Positions 16,720-25,627 of a DNA stretch of 64,000 bases are shown one piece after another. The first letter of the stretch is position 1, and every line of letters begins with the position of its first letter. The stretch is from the NCBI GenBank assembly GCA_020025575.1, contig JAHHRW010000010.1, positions 1 through 64,000 on the forward strand, written 5' to 3'. This DNA is from Oscillospiraceae bacterium. GTDB taxonomy: Bacteria; Bacillota; Clostridia; Oscillospirales; Oscillospiraceae. The notes below the pieces were generated by a model. That model was given only the letters and a program-made list of their open reading frames with translations. It ran no database searches and had not been told where the DNA came from. The position numbers and the translations under genes are program-made.

Positions 16720-19248
16720 TTACTCGGGCAGCTGCCGGGATTCTCCCACCATGGTATAGCCAAGGAAATATGCCATTGTTTTGACAAGTTCTTTGGCCAT
16801 TTCCATATTGCTGGGATTGTCAATTCCAATAAAACCAACGGTTCTATTATTCCGGACAATGGGATGTATGATTCTTGGAATTTCCTTTTCCTCATAAACC
16901 TGCTCCAGACTGCCTGAGAAATTATTGGGGGATGACTCATGCCCTTCGGCGCACCATTCCCACGTCAGATTCCACCGGTTGCTGTCACCTTCGGGCTTAA
17001 AGATATATGCCCTGTCGCCTTTACATAACGCTATCATAATCTTCAGCACCTGATACACCGCCTTCTCCGGGTCCGATGCACTGACCAGAATTTTACAGGA
17101 GTCCAGAATGGCCCGTTCAAAACTCAGCCTGTTTTGAATTTCCTGACTCAAAATCTCTTTTTCCGTAATATCCACAGCGATTTCAACACGTGCCATTTTT
17201 CCCTTCCACGGGATCAGCTTGTCTTTCAGCATAAAATGTTTGTTTAGGAATTTGTTTTCCTGTTCCCAAATCAGGAACTTGTCTTTGCACAGCCGTGAAT
17301 TCGTACAGAATTCGCACGGCTCATCTCTGCCTTGCAGAACTTGATAACATTTTCTGCCTTTATAGTCATATATGCCTGTCACCCGGCGGCCCGTCCCATT
17401 TAGATAGTACAGCTGGTAGGTATCGGTATCACTGACGTAGACAATTTCATCCACGCTCTCTGTTATATTACCAACTTCTTCGTTACAGAGCTCCTTCAGC
17501 TGTTCCTTACGCTCACTGGACCCCATCGACCGAATATGCGTTTCTTTTTTGATCCGGTCCCGATAAGCCTCGGAGTTTTTCTGAATATAAGTCTCCTCAA
17601 AAGCCTGAACCGTGCATGGCTTGGAAAAGAAAAATCCCTGAAGAATATCTGTGCGCAGCTCCTGCAGCGCCATGAGCTCTTCGAGAGTCTCCACCCCCTC
17701 ACAGCAAACATCAATCTTTGCGCTGTGCGCAAGCTCAATCATATTGCTCAGCAAGCGTAAATTGTAGGCATTGTACTGAATATGCTCGACAAAGCATCTG
17801 TCGATTTTCACTTCATCGATTTCAATGCTTTTCAGATAGCGAAGGCTCGAATATCCCGTGCCAAAATCATCGATGGAAATTCGAATGCCATGCTGTTTCC
17901 AAATATAGAAAATCTTGTTGAAATGGGGATAATTCTGGAGTTGGATGGACTCTGTCAATTCCAAGGTCAGCGCATCTCCCGGCAAGCCCTCCTTTTTCAG
18001 CGTATCAAGCACCATGTCCGTCACACAGTTCTTCTTCAGCTGAACATAGGACATATTGACGCTCATATGCAAATTCGGGATGTATGCTCTCCACTTCCTG
18101 CACTGAGAAATTGCTGTCTCCAAGACCCATTTCCCCACCGCACAAATCAGGCCTGTCTGCTCCAGAAGGGGAATAAATTCCTCCGGACTGATCCGTCCTC
18201 TCGATGGAGATTCATACCGAAGCAGGGCCTCCACCCCATAGAGGCTGAAGTTCTGTCCATTGACCTGCGGCTGATATTTCAGGCCGAACCCTCTGAAGTG
18301 ATCCATAATCGACGCTTTCATTTCCGCCACAAGTTCTACCTGTTTCAGATTTCTCTGGTAATCGTCTTCAGAGAAGAAAATCATACGATTCCTGCCTTCT
18401 CTTTTGGCCTGATCCAAAGCATTTTCTGCATATAGGTACAGCTTGCCGCTGTCTGTGGCATCCGTATGACGATAGTTCACTACACCAGCGGAAACCGTGC
18501 ATATCTGCTCCAGCGATTTTTTGATTGTGCTGTAAAATGCAACAACTTCCTCCCGCTGTTTTTGGATGAGGTTTACGGCAAAGCAATCGCCCTCCAGCCG
18601 ATACAGTTCCATGGGATATCTTGTATTTTCATCCAAGATATCCGCAACCCGTTTCAGGATATCATCGCAAAATGGTCTTCCCTGACTGAGATTGAGATTC
18701 TTAAAATTATCCAGGTCAAGGATCATCAGGTATCCATCGGATGTCTTAAGATGCTGGTTCATATCCTCGATCAGTTTCTCCGCACCGCAAAGACCGGTCA
18801 GGCCATCGATCATGCCGCCTGTTGCCATTTCCGAAATGCGTCCCACCAGAAGCAGGGACTGGGTATCCTCTTTTTCCCGAAGTGCACCTTTGACACGGAT
18901 CCATACCTTGTTCCCAGCACGGTCCAGAATCCGATAAGCAATATTGAAGGACTTAATTTTCCCCTCAAAAATCAGTTGACGGTAATGATTCATCAAATCC
19001 CGATCCTTCGGATAGACAATCCGATCCCAGTCATCAAAGTCGTTGCCGTCATTTCCTGCCGGTGGAATTGGATACTTTTCGCGAATTTTATCCGTTACAA
19101 ATACGCGCGATGAAGTCAAATCATAAATGTAGATATATTCTTCCAGACTATCATCAAAAAACTGAATCGCCTTGATGTACTGCTGAAGTCTTTCGTGTAT
19201 GGTTTGATTGCTTTCATTTGCCATACAGTTATTATCTGTGCCTTCCAT
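16720..19248 (-). CDS. c-di-GMP phosphodiesterase: PAS, degenerate GGDEF, EAL, PAS/GAF
   Basis: 842 aa. Start at 19248 after GGAGGGGAAGCG; the longer frame is spurious. Domains: PAS (about 20-150), GGDEF fold (about 160-300) with LEGDCFAV instead of GGDEF, so not a cyclase, and EAL (about 320-560) with VEALLRY, TLELTES, DDFGTGYSSL, EVKIDR, CEGVET and QGFFFSKP. The metal and catalytic residues look intact, so it should hydrolyse c-di-GMP to pGpG. A C-terminal PAS-like domain carries a Cys cluster (CEFCTNSRLC), followed by a GAF-like segment. It lacks membrane helices. The cyclase gene is 52 bp upstream in the same operon. The degenerate GGDEF may bind GTP as an allosteric site, which is inference. 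Confidence 0.88.
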   Translation of the reverse strand: MEGTDNNCMANESNQTIHERLQQYIKAIQFFDDSLEEYIYIYDLTSSRVFVTDKIREKYPIPPAGNDGNDFDDWDRIVYPKDRDLMNHYRQLIFEGKIKSFNIAYRILDRAGNKVWIRVKGALREKEDTQSLLLVGRISEMATGGMIDGLTGLCGAEKLIEDMNQHLKTSDGYLMILDLDNFKNLNLSQGRPFCDDILKRVADILDENTRYPMELYRLEGDCFAVNLIQKQREEVVAFYSTIKKSLEQICTVSAGVVNYRHTDATDSGKLYLYAENALDQAKREGRNRMIFFSEDDYQRNLKQVELVAEMKASIMDHFRGFGLKYQPQVNGQNFSLYGVEALLRYESPSRGRISPEEFIPLLEQTGLICAVGKWVLETAISQCRKWRAYIPNLHMSVNMSYVQLKKNCVTDMVLDTLKKEGLPGDALTLELTESIQLQNYPHFNKIFYIWKQHGIRISIDDFGTGYSSLRYLKSIEIDEVKIDRCFVEHIQYNAYNLRLLSNMIELAHSAKIDVCCEGVETLEELMALQELRTDILQGFFFSKPCTVQAFEETYIQKNSEAYRDRIKKETHIRSMGSSERKEQLKELCNEEVGNITESVDEIVYVSDTDTYQLYYLNGTGRRVTGIYDYKGRKCYQVLQGRDEPCEFCTNSRLCKDKFLIWEQENKFLNKHFMLKDKLIPWKGKMARVEIAVDITEKEILSQEIQNRLSFERAILDSCKILVSASDPEKAVYQVLKIMIALCKGDRAYIFKPEGDSNRWNLTWEWCAEGHESSPNNFSGSLEQVYEEKEIPRIIHPIVRNNRTVGFIGIDNPSNMEMAKELVKTMAYFLGYTMVGESRQLPE

Positions 19249-19300
19249 TCGCTTCCCCTCCGATAACAATTTGCAGGTATGTGCATGTTTCCAGAAATTG

Positions 19301-21562
19301 TTACGACTGCCACATTTCTTCTGAGTGACGATCTTCCTGGTAGTGCTGATATCCGTTTTTGGTTTTCTTTTTGACCTGATACAGTGCAATGTCGGCTTTT
19401 TGATACAGTTCCACAAAGGAGTGTCCGTCAACCGGTGCCCAAGTAACGCCGACAGACGCGGACAGGGTAACTTCCTTTCCATCTTGGCCATATGTTTTGT
19501 GGATCATCTGGCAAAGTTCCTGAATCAAAGACTCCGCATACTGATAAGATCTGATATTGCGCAGAAGAATTACAAACTCATCTCCGCCCATTCTTCCGAT
19601 GATATCACTGGAGCGGAACCGTTTCTGAAGCATATGCGCCACATCTATCAGCACCTGATCTCCGCAGGTATGCCCAAACGTATCATTGATCTGCTTATAA
19701 TTGTCAAGGTCAAACAGAATAAACACCTGTTTTTCATCCGTCAGATATCCATAAGCCAGCGCCCCTTCTATCTTCTTGCGGGTCGTTGCCGCATTGTACA
19801 GCCCCGTCAGGCCGTCTCGCTCTGCCTGCTGCTGCAATGCGATTTCTTTTCGTTTCTGTCGGTCAACATCCTGAAAAATCAAAATGATTTTTGAATGCTT
19901 TGTCGGATGAGCGTATCCGATACAGGTCACCCACTTGCGTTTTCCATCCAACTCCATCATAAAATAAAATTGTACGGAATCCATGCCTTTACGGAACTTG
20001 CTCCTCAGGTTTTCAAGCCCAAGCTTTTTGGAAACAGATTTTCTGTCGCTCCCACGAACCCGACTGATGATTTTTTCATCCAGAAATTCTGTATATGGAC
20101 CTTGGCACTCTTTTCCATTCATCTCCAGCAAGCACCCGGTGTCGAGATCCACCTTTACAACCAACAGTGCCTTTGCTATCAGCGCATCCTGAAATTCGAG
20201 CTTTCGGCTCGACTGCTGTTCTATTCTTTTCAGCTCTGTAATATCTTCCAGAAATCCCACCGTACCGATGATCTTCTGGGATTCATAGACATTGTGCAGC
20301 GAGATCCGGCACCACGTGACATCCTGGCCATTGTTGATCTGTACATCGGCTTTTGCCGATTGCTGGGTTCTTATGGTGGTAAACAGATTCATAAAATCAC
20401 CGATGCTTTGCGGTGCTATGATTCCCCGCTCTACAAAGCTTTCGGGGGGTATGCTTTCTGAAATTCCCTGAAACAGCGGATTGGGGAAATCTGTTTTCAA
20501 TGTCAATTCTCCACATACCTGATCGTATTCAAAGATCGGCTGTTTGGAATATTCCAGCGCAATATGGAGAATCTCTATGTTGTTGCTTACCTCAAGATGG
20601 GCCTGCTTGATTTCCCTGTTTGTTTTTCGAAAATACCTAACAACACAGGCCACCCAGACCAAGTAACATACACTTAAGAAAATCGTGTGTTTGGCATCCA
20701 TGCGAAAAATACTGTTCAGAGTTTCCCCTAAAGAAGTATCTTCCATGGTGTAGACAACCTGCCAGTTTCGTGTGCCGATGGGCATGTAACAGCCGTAGCG
20801 GTTGTGCCCATTTTCGCTGAAAGAAAAATCGCCTTCTCTTCTCTGTGCAAAGTCCTCTTTGATTTTCGAAATATCCTTGTCGATATTTGTGAGCGTTTCC
20901 AGATCATCCCAGAAGTTCAGATACTCACTTTCACCTGTTTCAAGCTGAAAGATGCCAATATAATTGCCATTTGAATCTACAATATAGAGATTCCCATCTG
21001 TTTTCATATACTTTTTTCGGATGGCCTCATTGAGATGCTCCAGATCAATCACCCCTAAGACGGCACCCTTAACCTGATGGTCCTCCCCCCAGATTGGACA
21101 GGCAAAAATCTGAACATACCGCCCCGGCATTACCTTAGACGGATAGACCTCTGAAAAAGCGACGGTTCCATCCATAACCGTTTGAAAATACTCTTGATCT
21201 GCTGTGTTGAGTAAGGTGCCGACATGGCTGTATCCCCTGCCATTCTGATCGACCACCGAAGTAAATGTAAACGCATCCATACGATTTGCAATTTCAAGGA
21301 CATCCTGAACTTCCGGGTCCCATATTGAGTCATACTCTGCAATCACTTCCGCCGTCCCCCGCAAATTATGGACAAGCGCACCGATATAAGATGACGTATT
21401 TTCCAGCCTTATCTTGGTATGCTCGCGAACTGATTCCTTAAAATTCTGCATTTCTATTTGCTCAATGGCACTTCGATAGTAAAAAAACGACAGTACAATA
21501 CCGGCCACGGATAACGCAAGCAAAGCACAAACCGCAATATTCTTCTTAATTCTTGTTATCAT
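19301..21562 (-). CDS. Membrane diguanylate cyclase: dCache sensor, PAS domains, GGDEF
   Basis: 753 aa, ribosome site AAGGAG. A membrane helix (about 10-28) leads to an extracellular dCache-like sensor (about 40-285; DQEYFQTVMDGTVAFSEVYPS, YVQIFACPIW) and a second helix (about 292-312). Two PAS-like domains (330-460 and 470-590) follow, then GGDEF at about 600-745. The active motif MGGDEF is at about 655. RxxD (RSSD), five residues before it, is the inhibitory site for product feedback. It should make c-di-GMP in response to an external ligand. First gene of an operon with the EAL enzyme. The adjacent pilus locus is a plausible but unproven target of the signal. Confidence 0.9.
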   Translation of the reverse strand: MITRIKKNIAVCALLALSVAGIVLSFFYYRSAIEQIEMQNFKESVREHTKIRLENTSSYIGALVHNLRGTAEVIAEYDSIWDPEVQDVLEIANRMDAFTFTSVVDQNGRGYSHVGTLLNTADQEYFQTVMDGTVAFSEVYPSKVMPGRYVQIFACPIWGEDHQVKGAVLGVIDLEHLNEAIRKKYMKTDGNLYIVDSNGNYIGIFQLETGESEYLNFWDDLETLTNIDKDISKIKEDFAQRREGDFSFSENGHNRYGCYMPIGTRNWQVVYTMEDTSLGETLNSIFRMDAKHTIFLSVCYLVWVACVVRYFRKTNREIKQAHLEVSNNIEILHIALEYSKQPIFEYDQVCGELTLKTDFPNPLFQGISESIPPESFVERGIIAPQSIGDFMNLFTTIRTQQSAKADVQINNGQDVTWCRISLHNVYESQKIIGTVGFLEDITELKRIEQQSSRKLEFQDALIAKALLVVKVDLDTGCLLEMNGKECQGPYTEFLDEKIISRVRGSDRKSVSKKLGLENLRSKFRKGMDSVQFYFMMELDGKRKWVTCIGYAHPTKHSKIILIFQDVDRQKRKEIALQQQAERDGLTGLYNAATTRKKIEGALAYGYLTDEKQVFILFDLDNYKQINDTFGHTCGDQVLIDVAHMLQKRFRSSDIIGRMGGDEFVILLRNIRSYQYAESLIQELCQMIHKTYGQDGKEVTLSASVGVTWAPVDGHSFVELYQKADIALYQVKKKTKNGYQHYQEDRHSEEMWQS

Positions 21563-21608
21563 ATTTCTCCTTCCTGCCTAATTGTAAATACGTTTCATAA
21601 GTTTAATA

Positions 21609-21637
21609 AGTATAAGATGAATTGCAAAAGATGTCAA
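21609..21637 (-). promoter_or_regulatory. Sigma-A promoter of the c-di-GMP operon
   Basis: On the minus strand TTGACA (21637-21632), 17-nt spacer, TATACT (21614-21609), 47 bp upstream of the cyclase start. Confidence 0.75.
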
Positions 21638-21736
21638 TTCATAGAAAATACAATTGATGAACTCGACCAGCGCGATGTTCGTCTGGAAATGCTGGATGCT
21701 TTAGTGGATGATTGCAAGCATTCACCATACAAAATA

Positions 21737-21773
21737 AAATCCACCAAGCAGTTTCAATCTGCTTGATGGATTT
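21737..21773. terminator. Terminator downstream of the MFS gene
   Basis: A 15-bp stem (21737-21751 / 21759-21773) with a 7-nt loop and AT-rich flanks. It ends the minus-strand transcript of the MFS gene. Confidence 0.75.
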
Positions 21774-21811
21774 CTTAGTTTCGCTGTTCTTTAAATTTAC
21801 GCTGCAATCAC

Positions 21812-23107
21812 TCAGGATTGTGTCTCCTGTTTCTCTGTAATTTTCAGGAATACATAACCCAGTCCAAAGAACACGGTAAGGCACGCAACGGCTGTATTAA
21901 TGGTACCGTTATTCAACTTCACAACTGCAATGACTGCAGAACCTAAGAAAGACGCACCTTTTGAAAAAACATCATAAATTCCAAAATACTCTCCTGAATT
22001 TTCCGAAGGAATGATTTTAGAATAATAAGAACGGGACAGGGACTGTATCGAACCCTGAAAACATCCGACGCCAAAGGCCAATACCGCAAACTCTAACAGA
22101 GAATTTAGCACCAGCGCATATAGGCAGAGGAAAAAGTATCCAATAATACACACGCCGATCAAGGTAGTTGTCTTATACTTCTCAGACAATTTTGCAAACA
22201 CAAGGGAACCACCAAAGGCCACCACCTGGGTCAGCAGCAAGAAAATTACCTGTCCTACTGTATCCAGATTTAAGTCAGTTCCAATATTAACGCAGTTATC
22301 AATAATGGTTCCTACGCCATCAATGTACAGGAAATAACTGATTAAGAAAAAGAGCACCTTTTTATCTTTCAAAGCAATTTTTTTCAAGGTTCGAAAGATT
22401 TTTAGCAAGGAATTCTTAACTGTATGGGATGTATTCTCCGTCCAGTTGTTTTGCTTATAATTTTTGAGCAACGGCACCGTTACCATAAACCACCAGACCG
22501 CTGTTACGCCAAAACCCAATATTCTGCTTGCAGATCCCGAGATGATTCCCAACATATCCGGTCCCATCAGATATGCCAGCAAGGCAAACAAAAACGGTAT
22601 ACAGGAACCCAAATATCCCCATGCATAACCATAAGATGACACCTTATCCATTCTGTCTTCTGTGGTCACATCATTCAGCATGGAATCATATATGGTGATC
22701 GATACGCTATAACAGATACGTGTCAGCACTGTGAATGCTAAAAACCATACCCAGCTAACACTAAATCCATTTAACAAACAGACAATCACGCCAAGGGCTG
22801 TTGCTGTGGTGAATATGAATTTCTTTGTATTTTTACGATCTGCCAACGACCCAAAAATAGGCCCGATAAATGCAATGATCAATGTCACTATGGAGATCGA
22901 TGCAGAATAAAAGGCAGTTGCCTGACTTCCTGATATTTGTCCAGGTGCGGTGCCTACCGCCAATTCTTTGAACCAAATCGGAAGAAGTGAACATGCAAGC
23001 ATGGTAAATGCAGAATTGCCCACATCGTATAATACCCATGCAAATTCTTGTTCAGTTAGATTTCTAAATACTTTCCGGTTATGCAAAAACTTGTAAACAG
23101 ACCTCAT
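21812..23107 (-). CDS. UMF1/Atg22-like MFS transporter
   Basis: 431 aa with about 12 membrane helices. The N-terminal YDVGNSAF motif, the loop FGSLADRKNTKKF and GCFQGSIQSLSRSYYSKIIP in the second half are typical of UMF1 (Atg22-like) family members of the major facilitator superfamily. Substrate unknown; some relatives are linked to amino-acid or metabolite efflux. Start at 23107 is chosen because its ATG overlaps the stop codon of the upstream phospholipase-like gene (TAATG), so the two are translationally coupled and probably act together. The context hints at export of a phospholipid-derived product, which is inference. Confidence 0.82.
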   Translation of the reverse strand: MRSVYKFLHNRKVFRNLTEQEFAWVLYDVGNSAFTMLACSLLPIWFKELAVGTAPGQISGSQATAFYSASISIVTLIIAFIGPIFGSLADRKNTKKFIFTTATALGVIVCLLNGFSVSWVWFLAFTVLTRICYSVSITIYDSMLNDVTTEDRMDKVSSYGYAWGYLGSCIPFLFALLAYLMGPDMLGIISGSASRILGFGVTAVWWFMVTVPLLKNYKQNNWTENTSHTVKNSLLKIFRTLKKIALKDKKVLFFLISYFLYIDGVGTIIDNCVNIGTDLNLDTVGQVIFLLLTQVVAFGGSLVFAKLSEKYKTTTLIGVCIIGYFFLCLYALVLNSLLEFAVLAFGVGCFQGSIQSLSRSYYSKIIPSENSGEYFGIYDVFSKGASFLGSAVIAVVKLNNGTINTAVACLTVFFGLGYVFLKITEKQETQS

Positions 23108-23925
23108 TACACACACGCTCCGCCCTTCATTCGTCCGCCAAAATCATAATCAAAGATTACATCAAAAGGTTTTGTTCCTCTCAGATTTTCATCAAAATCA
23201 TGTATAAATGCCACTGCTCTCATTTTGGCTTGTTCATACAATTCCATCAGTTTTTGATTGCTTTCCTCACATGCAGGATTACCCGCTGGGTTCACGATCA
23301 GACCATGCATCTCTTTATAATTTCCCGTCACTTTTAATAATGTGTAAATTACATTTCTTTTGAAATTCGTATCTGCAAGGAGCATTTTATTATAAGAAAT
23401 CATGGAGTTCAGCGTTTTTTTGATCTGTTTTGCTGTAATTCCGCTATAAAATTCTGAAATGATTTCTGCGTTGCTGGTTGTCGGATGAATATGGTTCGTC
23501 AGGACATGGCCCACTGGATCATGGCCATCTAAAATCATCAAACTGCGGTCAAATTCAACCTCAATTTCTGTATGCGTAACGCCACTGCGTTCAATCTGTT
23601 CATCCACATATTTATGACATGTGGTATCTAACGCAAAATGATTTAACACGCCATACGCGTATGCCAAAGCTTGTTCCTTATGATTGCTCTTGGCGATTGC
23701 TTTGCAGGCATTTTCAAAGAAGCTACGGCCCGATTGGTCGTGAAGTCCAAACCCTACCGCATTGACGGGATTGCTCCAAAGTGCACCATAATAAAATAAA
23801 ATATCTGGCCCATGAAGTCCGATCATATAAAGATCCGGATATTTTTCAACAATGTTTCGTTCTTTCGAATTTAACTGGTTTATTACTTCTTTTCCCATGC
23901 GATAATGGGCGTATGTTGATGGCAT
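23107..23925 (-). CDS. Zinc-dependent phospholipase C-like protein
   Basis: 272 aa. It starts with PSTYAHYRMGKEV and carries GLHGPDILFYY, GVLNHFALDTTCHKYVDE and TEIEVEFD. This His/Asp pattern is that of the zinc-dependent phospholipase C/P1-nuclease fold as found in many clostridial proteins. No signal peptide is visible, so unlike secreted phospholipases it probably acts in the cytoplasm. Zinc ligands are presumably the conserved His and Asp residues. Substrate unknown. It is the first of two overlapping genes with the UMF1 transporter and lies 21 bp after the SMR gene. Confidence 0.78.
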   Translation of the reverse strand: MPSTYAHYRMGKEVINQLNSKERNIVEKYPDLYMIGLHGPDILFYYGALWSNPVNAVGFGLHDQSGRSFFENACKAIAKSNHKEQALAYAYGVLNHFALDTTCHKYVDEQIERSGVTHTEIEVEFDRSLMILDGHDPVGHVLTNHIHPTTSNAEIISEFYSGITAKQIKKTLNSMISYNKMLLADTNFKRNVIYTLLKVTGNYKEMHGLIVNPAGNPACEESNQKLMELYEQAKMRAVAFIHDFDENLRGTKPFDVIFDYDFGGRMKGGACV

Positions 23926-23946
23926 AATCTATTTCTCCTTTATCTT

Positions 23947-24264
23947 TCAGTGCTTTAGATTCAAAATGACACACCCAGCTGTAATACACAATATTCCAAT
24001 CACGATTTGGGCACTTAGTTTTTCCCCGAAAACAAAATAAGAAATTAACGTGGTCGCAACAATTCCAACTCCACACCATGTTGCGTACGCGATTCCCAAA
24101 TGAATTTTTGTGACAGCCTTTCCAAAAAAGAAATAACACAGTATATATGCCCCAATGCATCCAATCGAAGGCCATAATTTTGTTAGTCCCTCTGAATACT
24201 TCAACAATGTGGTGGCCACGATTTCACACATTATGGCAAATCCTAACAAAAAATAATGCAACAT
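23947..24264 (-). CDS. SMR-family small multidrug transporter
   Basis: 105 aa, four membrane helices. The essential Glu of helix 1 is present in MCEIVATTLLKYSEG, and helix 2-3 motifs (LGIAYATWCGVGIVATTLISYFVFGEKL) match EmrE/QacC-type drug/proton antiporters rather than guanidinium exporters. It should work as a dimer exporting lipophilic cations. Likely first gene of a transcript with the phospholipase-like and UMF1 genes. Confidence 0.88.
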   Translation of the reverse strand: MLHYFLLGFAIMCEIVATTLLKYSEGLTKLWPSIGCIGAYILCYFFFGKAVTKIHLGIAYATWCGVGIVATTLISYFVFGEKLSAQIVIGILCITAGCVILNLKH

Positions 24265-24557
24265 TTCTACCTCTAAATAACTATTTTTTATTTACATCTC
24301 AACGAATCGCACAATCCGCTTTATTTTATATCATTTATGTAAAATCCGATATCAGGATTATATAAAATATATGTAATTCTTGGTATCAGTTTATCATAGT
24401 ACTGCCCAACTTTCTATTGCCGAAAAAGATAATTGTGCAATTGGGGATAAAAGAATTCCGAGGTCGGTTCTTACCGAAACCTTCCTCGGAATTCTTGGCT
24501 TATGCGTTGCTATCCCCCGCAAAATCTAATCGCGCATCATCTTCTCAAATAATACGT
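24265..24557. other. AT-rich intergenic region with terminator
   Basis: About 290 bp. It should hold the promoter of the SMR gene, but I cannot fix one with confidence. The hairpin at 24451-24496 lies inside. No gene seen. Confidence 0.5.
24451..24496. terminator. Terminator downstream of the SLH-domain gene
   Basis: A 13-bp outer stem (24451-24463 / 24484-24496) with an inner TCGGT/ACCGA stem. Oligo-T follows on the minus strand. Confidence 0.7.
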
Positions 24558-25187
24558 TCAATTGGAATTTTCAGATAACGTAATCTGGTCCGCTCTCCAC
24601 AAGAATGTAACAACCTGTGCACGGGTACAGGTTTCATCAGCGCCGAAACGGCGATCTCCCACACCAGCGGTTACCTTGTTTTCCAGTGCCCATGACACTG
24701 CATCTGCATAGTGGACGTGGCTTGTCACGTCTGTGAACTGGTTGGCGGTTCCGTTCGGCGCAGGAGAGCCGCCTACTTTCCACAGGAAGGTCATAACCTG
24801 TGCACGGGTACAGGGGGCGCTGGGACCAAATTTGTCACCGCCAATACCAGCAGTGACTCCATTTTCAACCGCCCACATCACTGCATCGTAAAAGTAATCC
24901 CCTTCGCTTACATCGGTAAAGGCACTTTCCGTCGCTTTGTGGGCAGGGCTGCCTGCCGCACGCCACAGCATGGTCATGATCTGACCACGGGTACATGGGT
25001 TGTTTGGGCCAAAGCGATTTTCGCCCAAGCCTTCGGTGATGCCTTGCTGCACCGCCCAAAGAACTGCCTCATGGTAGTAGGCATTGCTTGCCACATCCCG
25101 AAAGGACTCAGGCGTAGCGAATACGGATGTTACCATACAACTGCACACCATCATCAGTGTTAGGATCAACGACATCATTCTTTTCAT
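24558..25187 (-). CDS. Secreted protein made of three SLH domains
   Basis: 209 aa. Start at 25187 after AAGGGG; the ATG at 25205 overlaps no ribosome site. A signal peptide (cleavage after SVFA) is followed by three S-layer-homology repeats of about 60 aa. Each has FxDV...YYxxAVxWAxxxGxTxGxGxxxFGPxxPCTRxQxMTxLWR. SLH domains bind pyruvylated secondary cell-wall polymer, and no other domain is attached. It may be an S-layer-like coat component or a wall-binding adaptor. Each repeat has one Cys in the PCTR/TCTR motif, as is common in clostridial SLH proteins of this type. Confidence 0.85.
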   Translation of the reverse strand: MKRMMSLILTLMMVCSCMVTSVFATPESFRDVASNAYYHEAVLWAVQQGITEGLGENRFGPNNPCTRGQIMTMLWRAAGSPAHKATESAFTDVSEGDYFYDAVMWAVENGVTAGIGGDKFGPSAPCTRAQVMTFLWKVGGSPAPNGTANQFTDVTSHVHYADAVSWALENKVTAGVGDRRFGADETCTRAQVVTFLWRADQITLSENSN

Positions 25188-25627
25188 GCATATACCCCTT
25201 TTCATTTGTTTTCAATTGGATCATATCACACAAATATTGTAATTTCAAATGTTTGGATATTAAGAATACTGAATTTATTGAGATGGCCATTAGGCTGTGA
25301 TAGAATTAGAAAAATCATTTTCAGACTACACTCGAAAATATGCCAAGCATAATGGAAAAACAGCTGCAATTTCCATTCCCCCGATACGATATTCCCGAGA
25401 TTCCCAATGATGCTCAGACGCTGCAAGAAGAACCCCCCTGTCCGTTCACGCAGATGCTTTTATCGGCATGGTCCTTATGATTCCCCCACTGATAATATGA
25501 CTTAAAATCAATATGAATCGCAAAAAAGCCCTTACGTCTTTCGATTTCTCGAAGAACATAAGGGCTTTTGTTCTAAGCTTTTTATATTAGAAGCAAGATC
25601 GTTTGTTTAAGGCAATCATTTCAAAAA
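25188..25627. other. Intergenic region with one terminator
   Basis: About 440 bp with a hairpin at 25524-25569. A 46-codon plus-strand ORF at 25340-25480 has no ribosome site and is not called. No other structure seen. Confidence 0.5.
25524..25569. terminator. Terminator of the Ugp-like operon
   Basis: Stem AAAAGCCCTTA with its complement (25524-25537 / 25556-25569) and an inner CTTTCGA/TCGAAG stem. It lies about 60 bp after the solute-binding protein gene on the minus strand. Confidence 0.8.

Noticed and set aside
21617..21766. 49-codon plus-strand ORF with a plausible sequence (MNCKRCQFIENTIDELDQ)
   Set aside because: It has no ribosome site, lies over the minus-strand promoter of the c-di-GMP operon and ends inside a terminator stem.
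25340..25480. 46-codon plus-strand ORF between the SLH and Ugp regions
   Set aside because: No ribosome site or recognisable features; too short to support.
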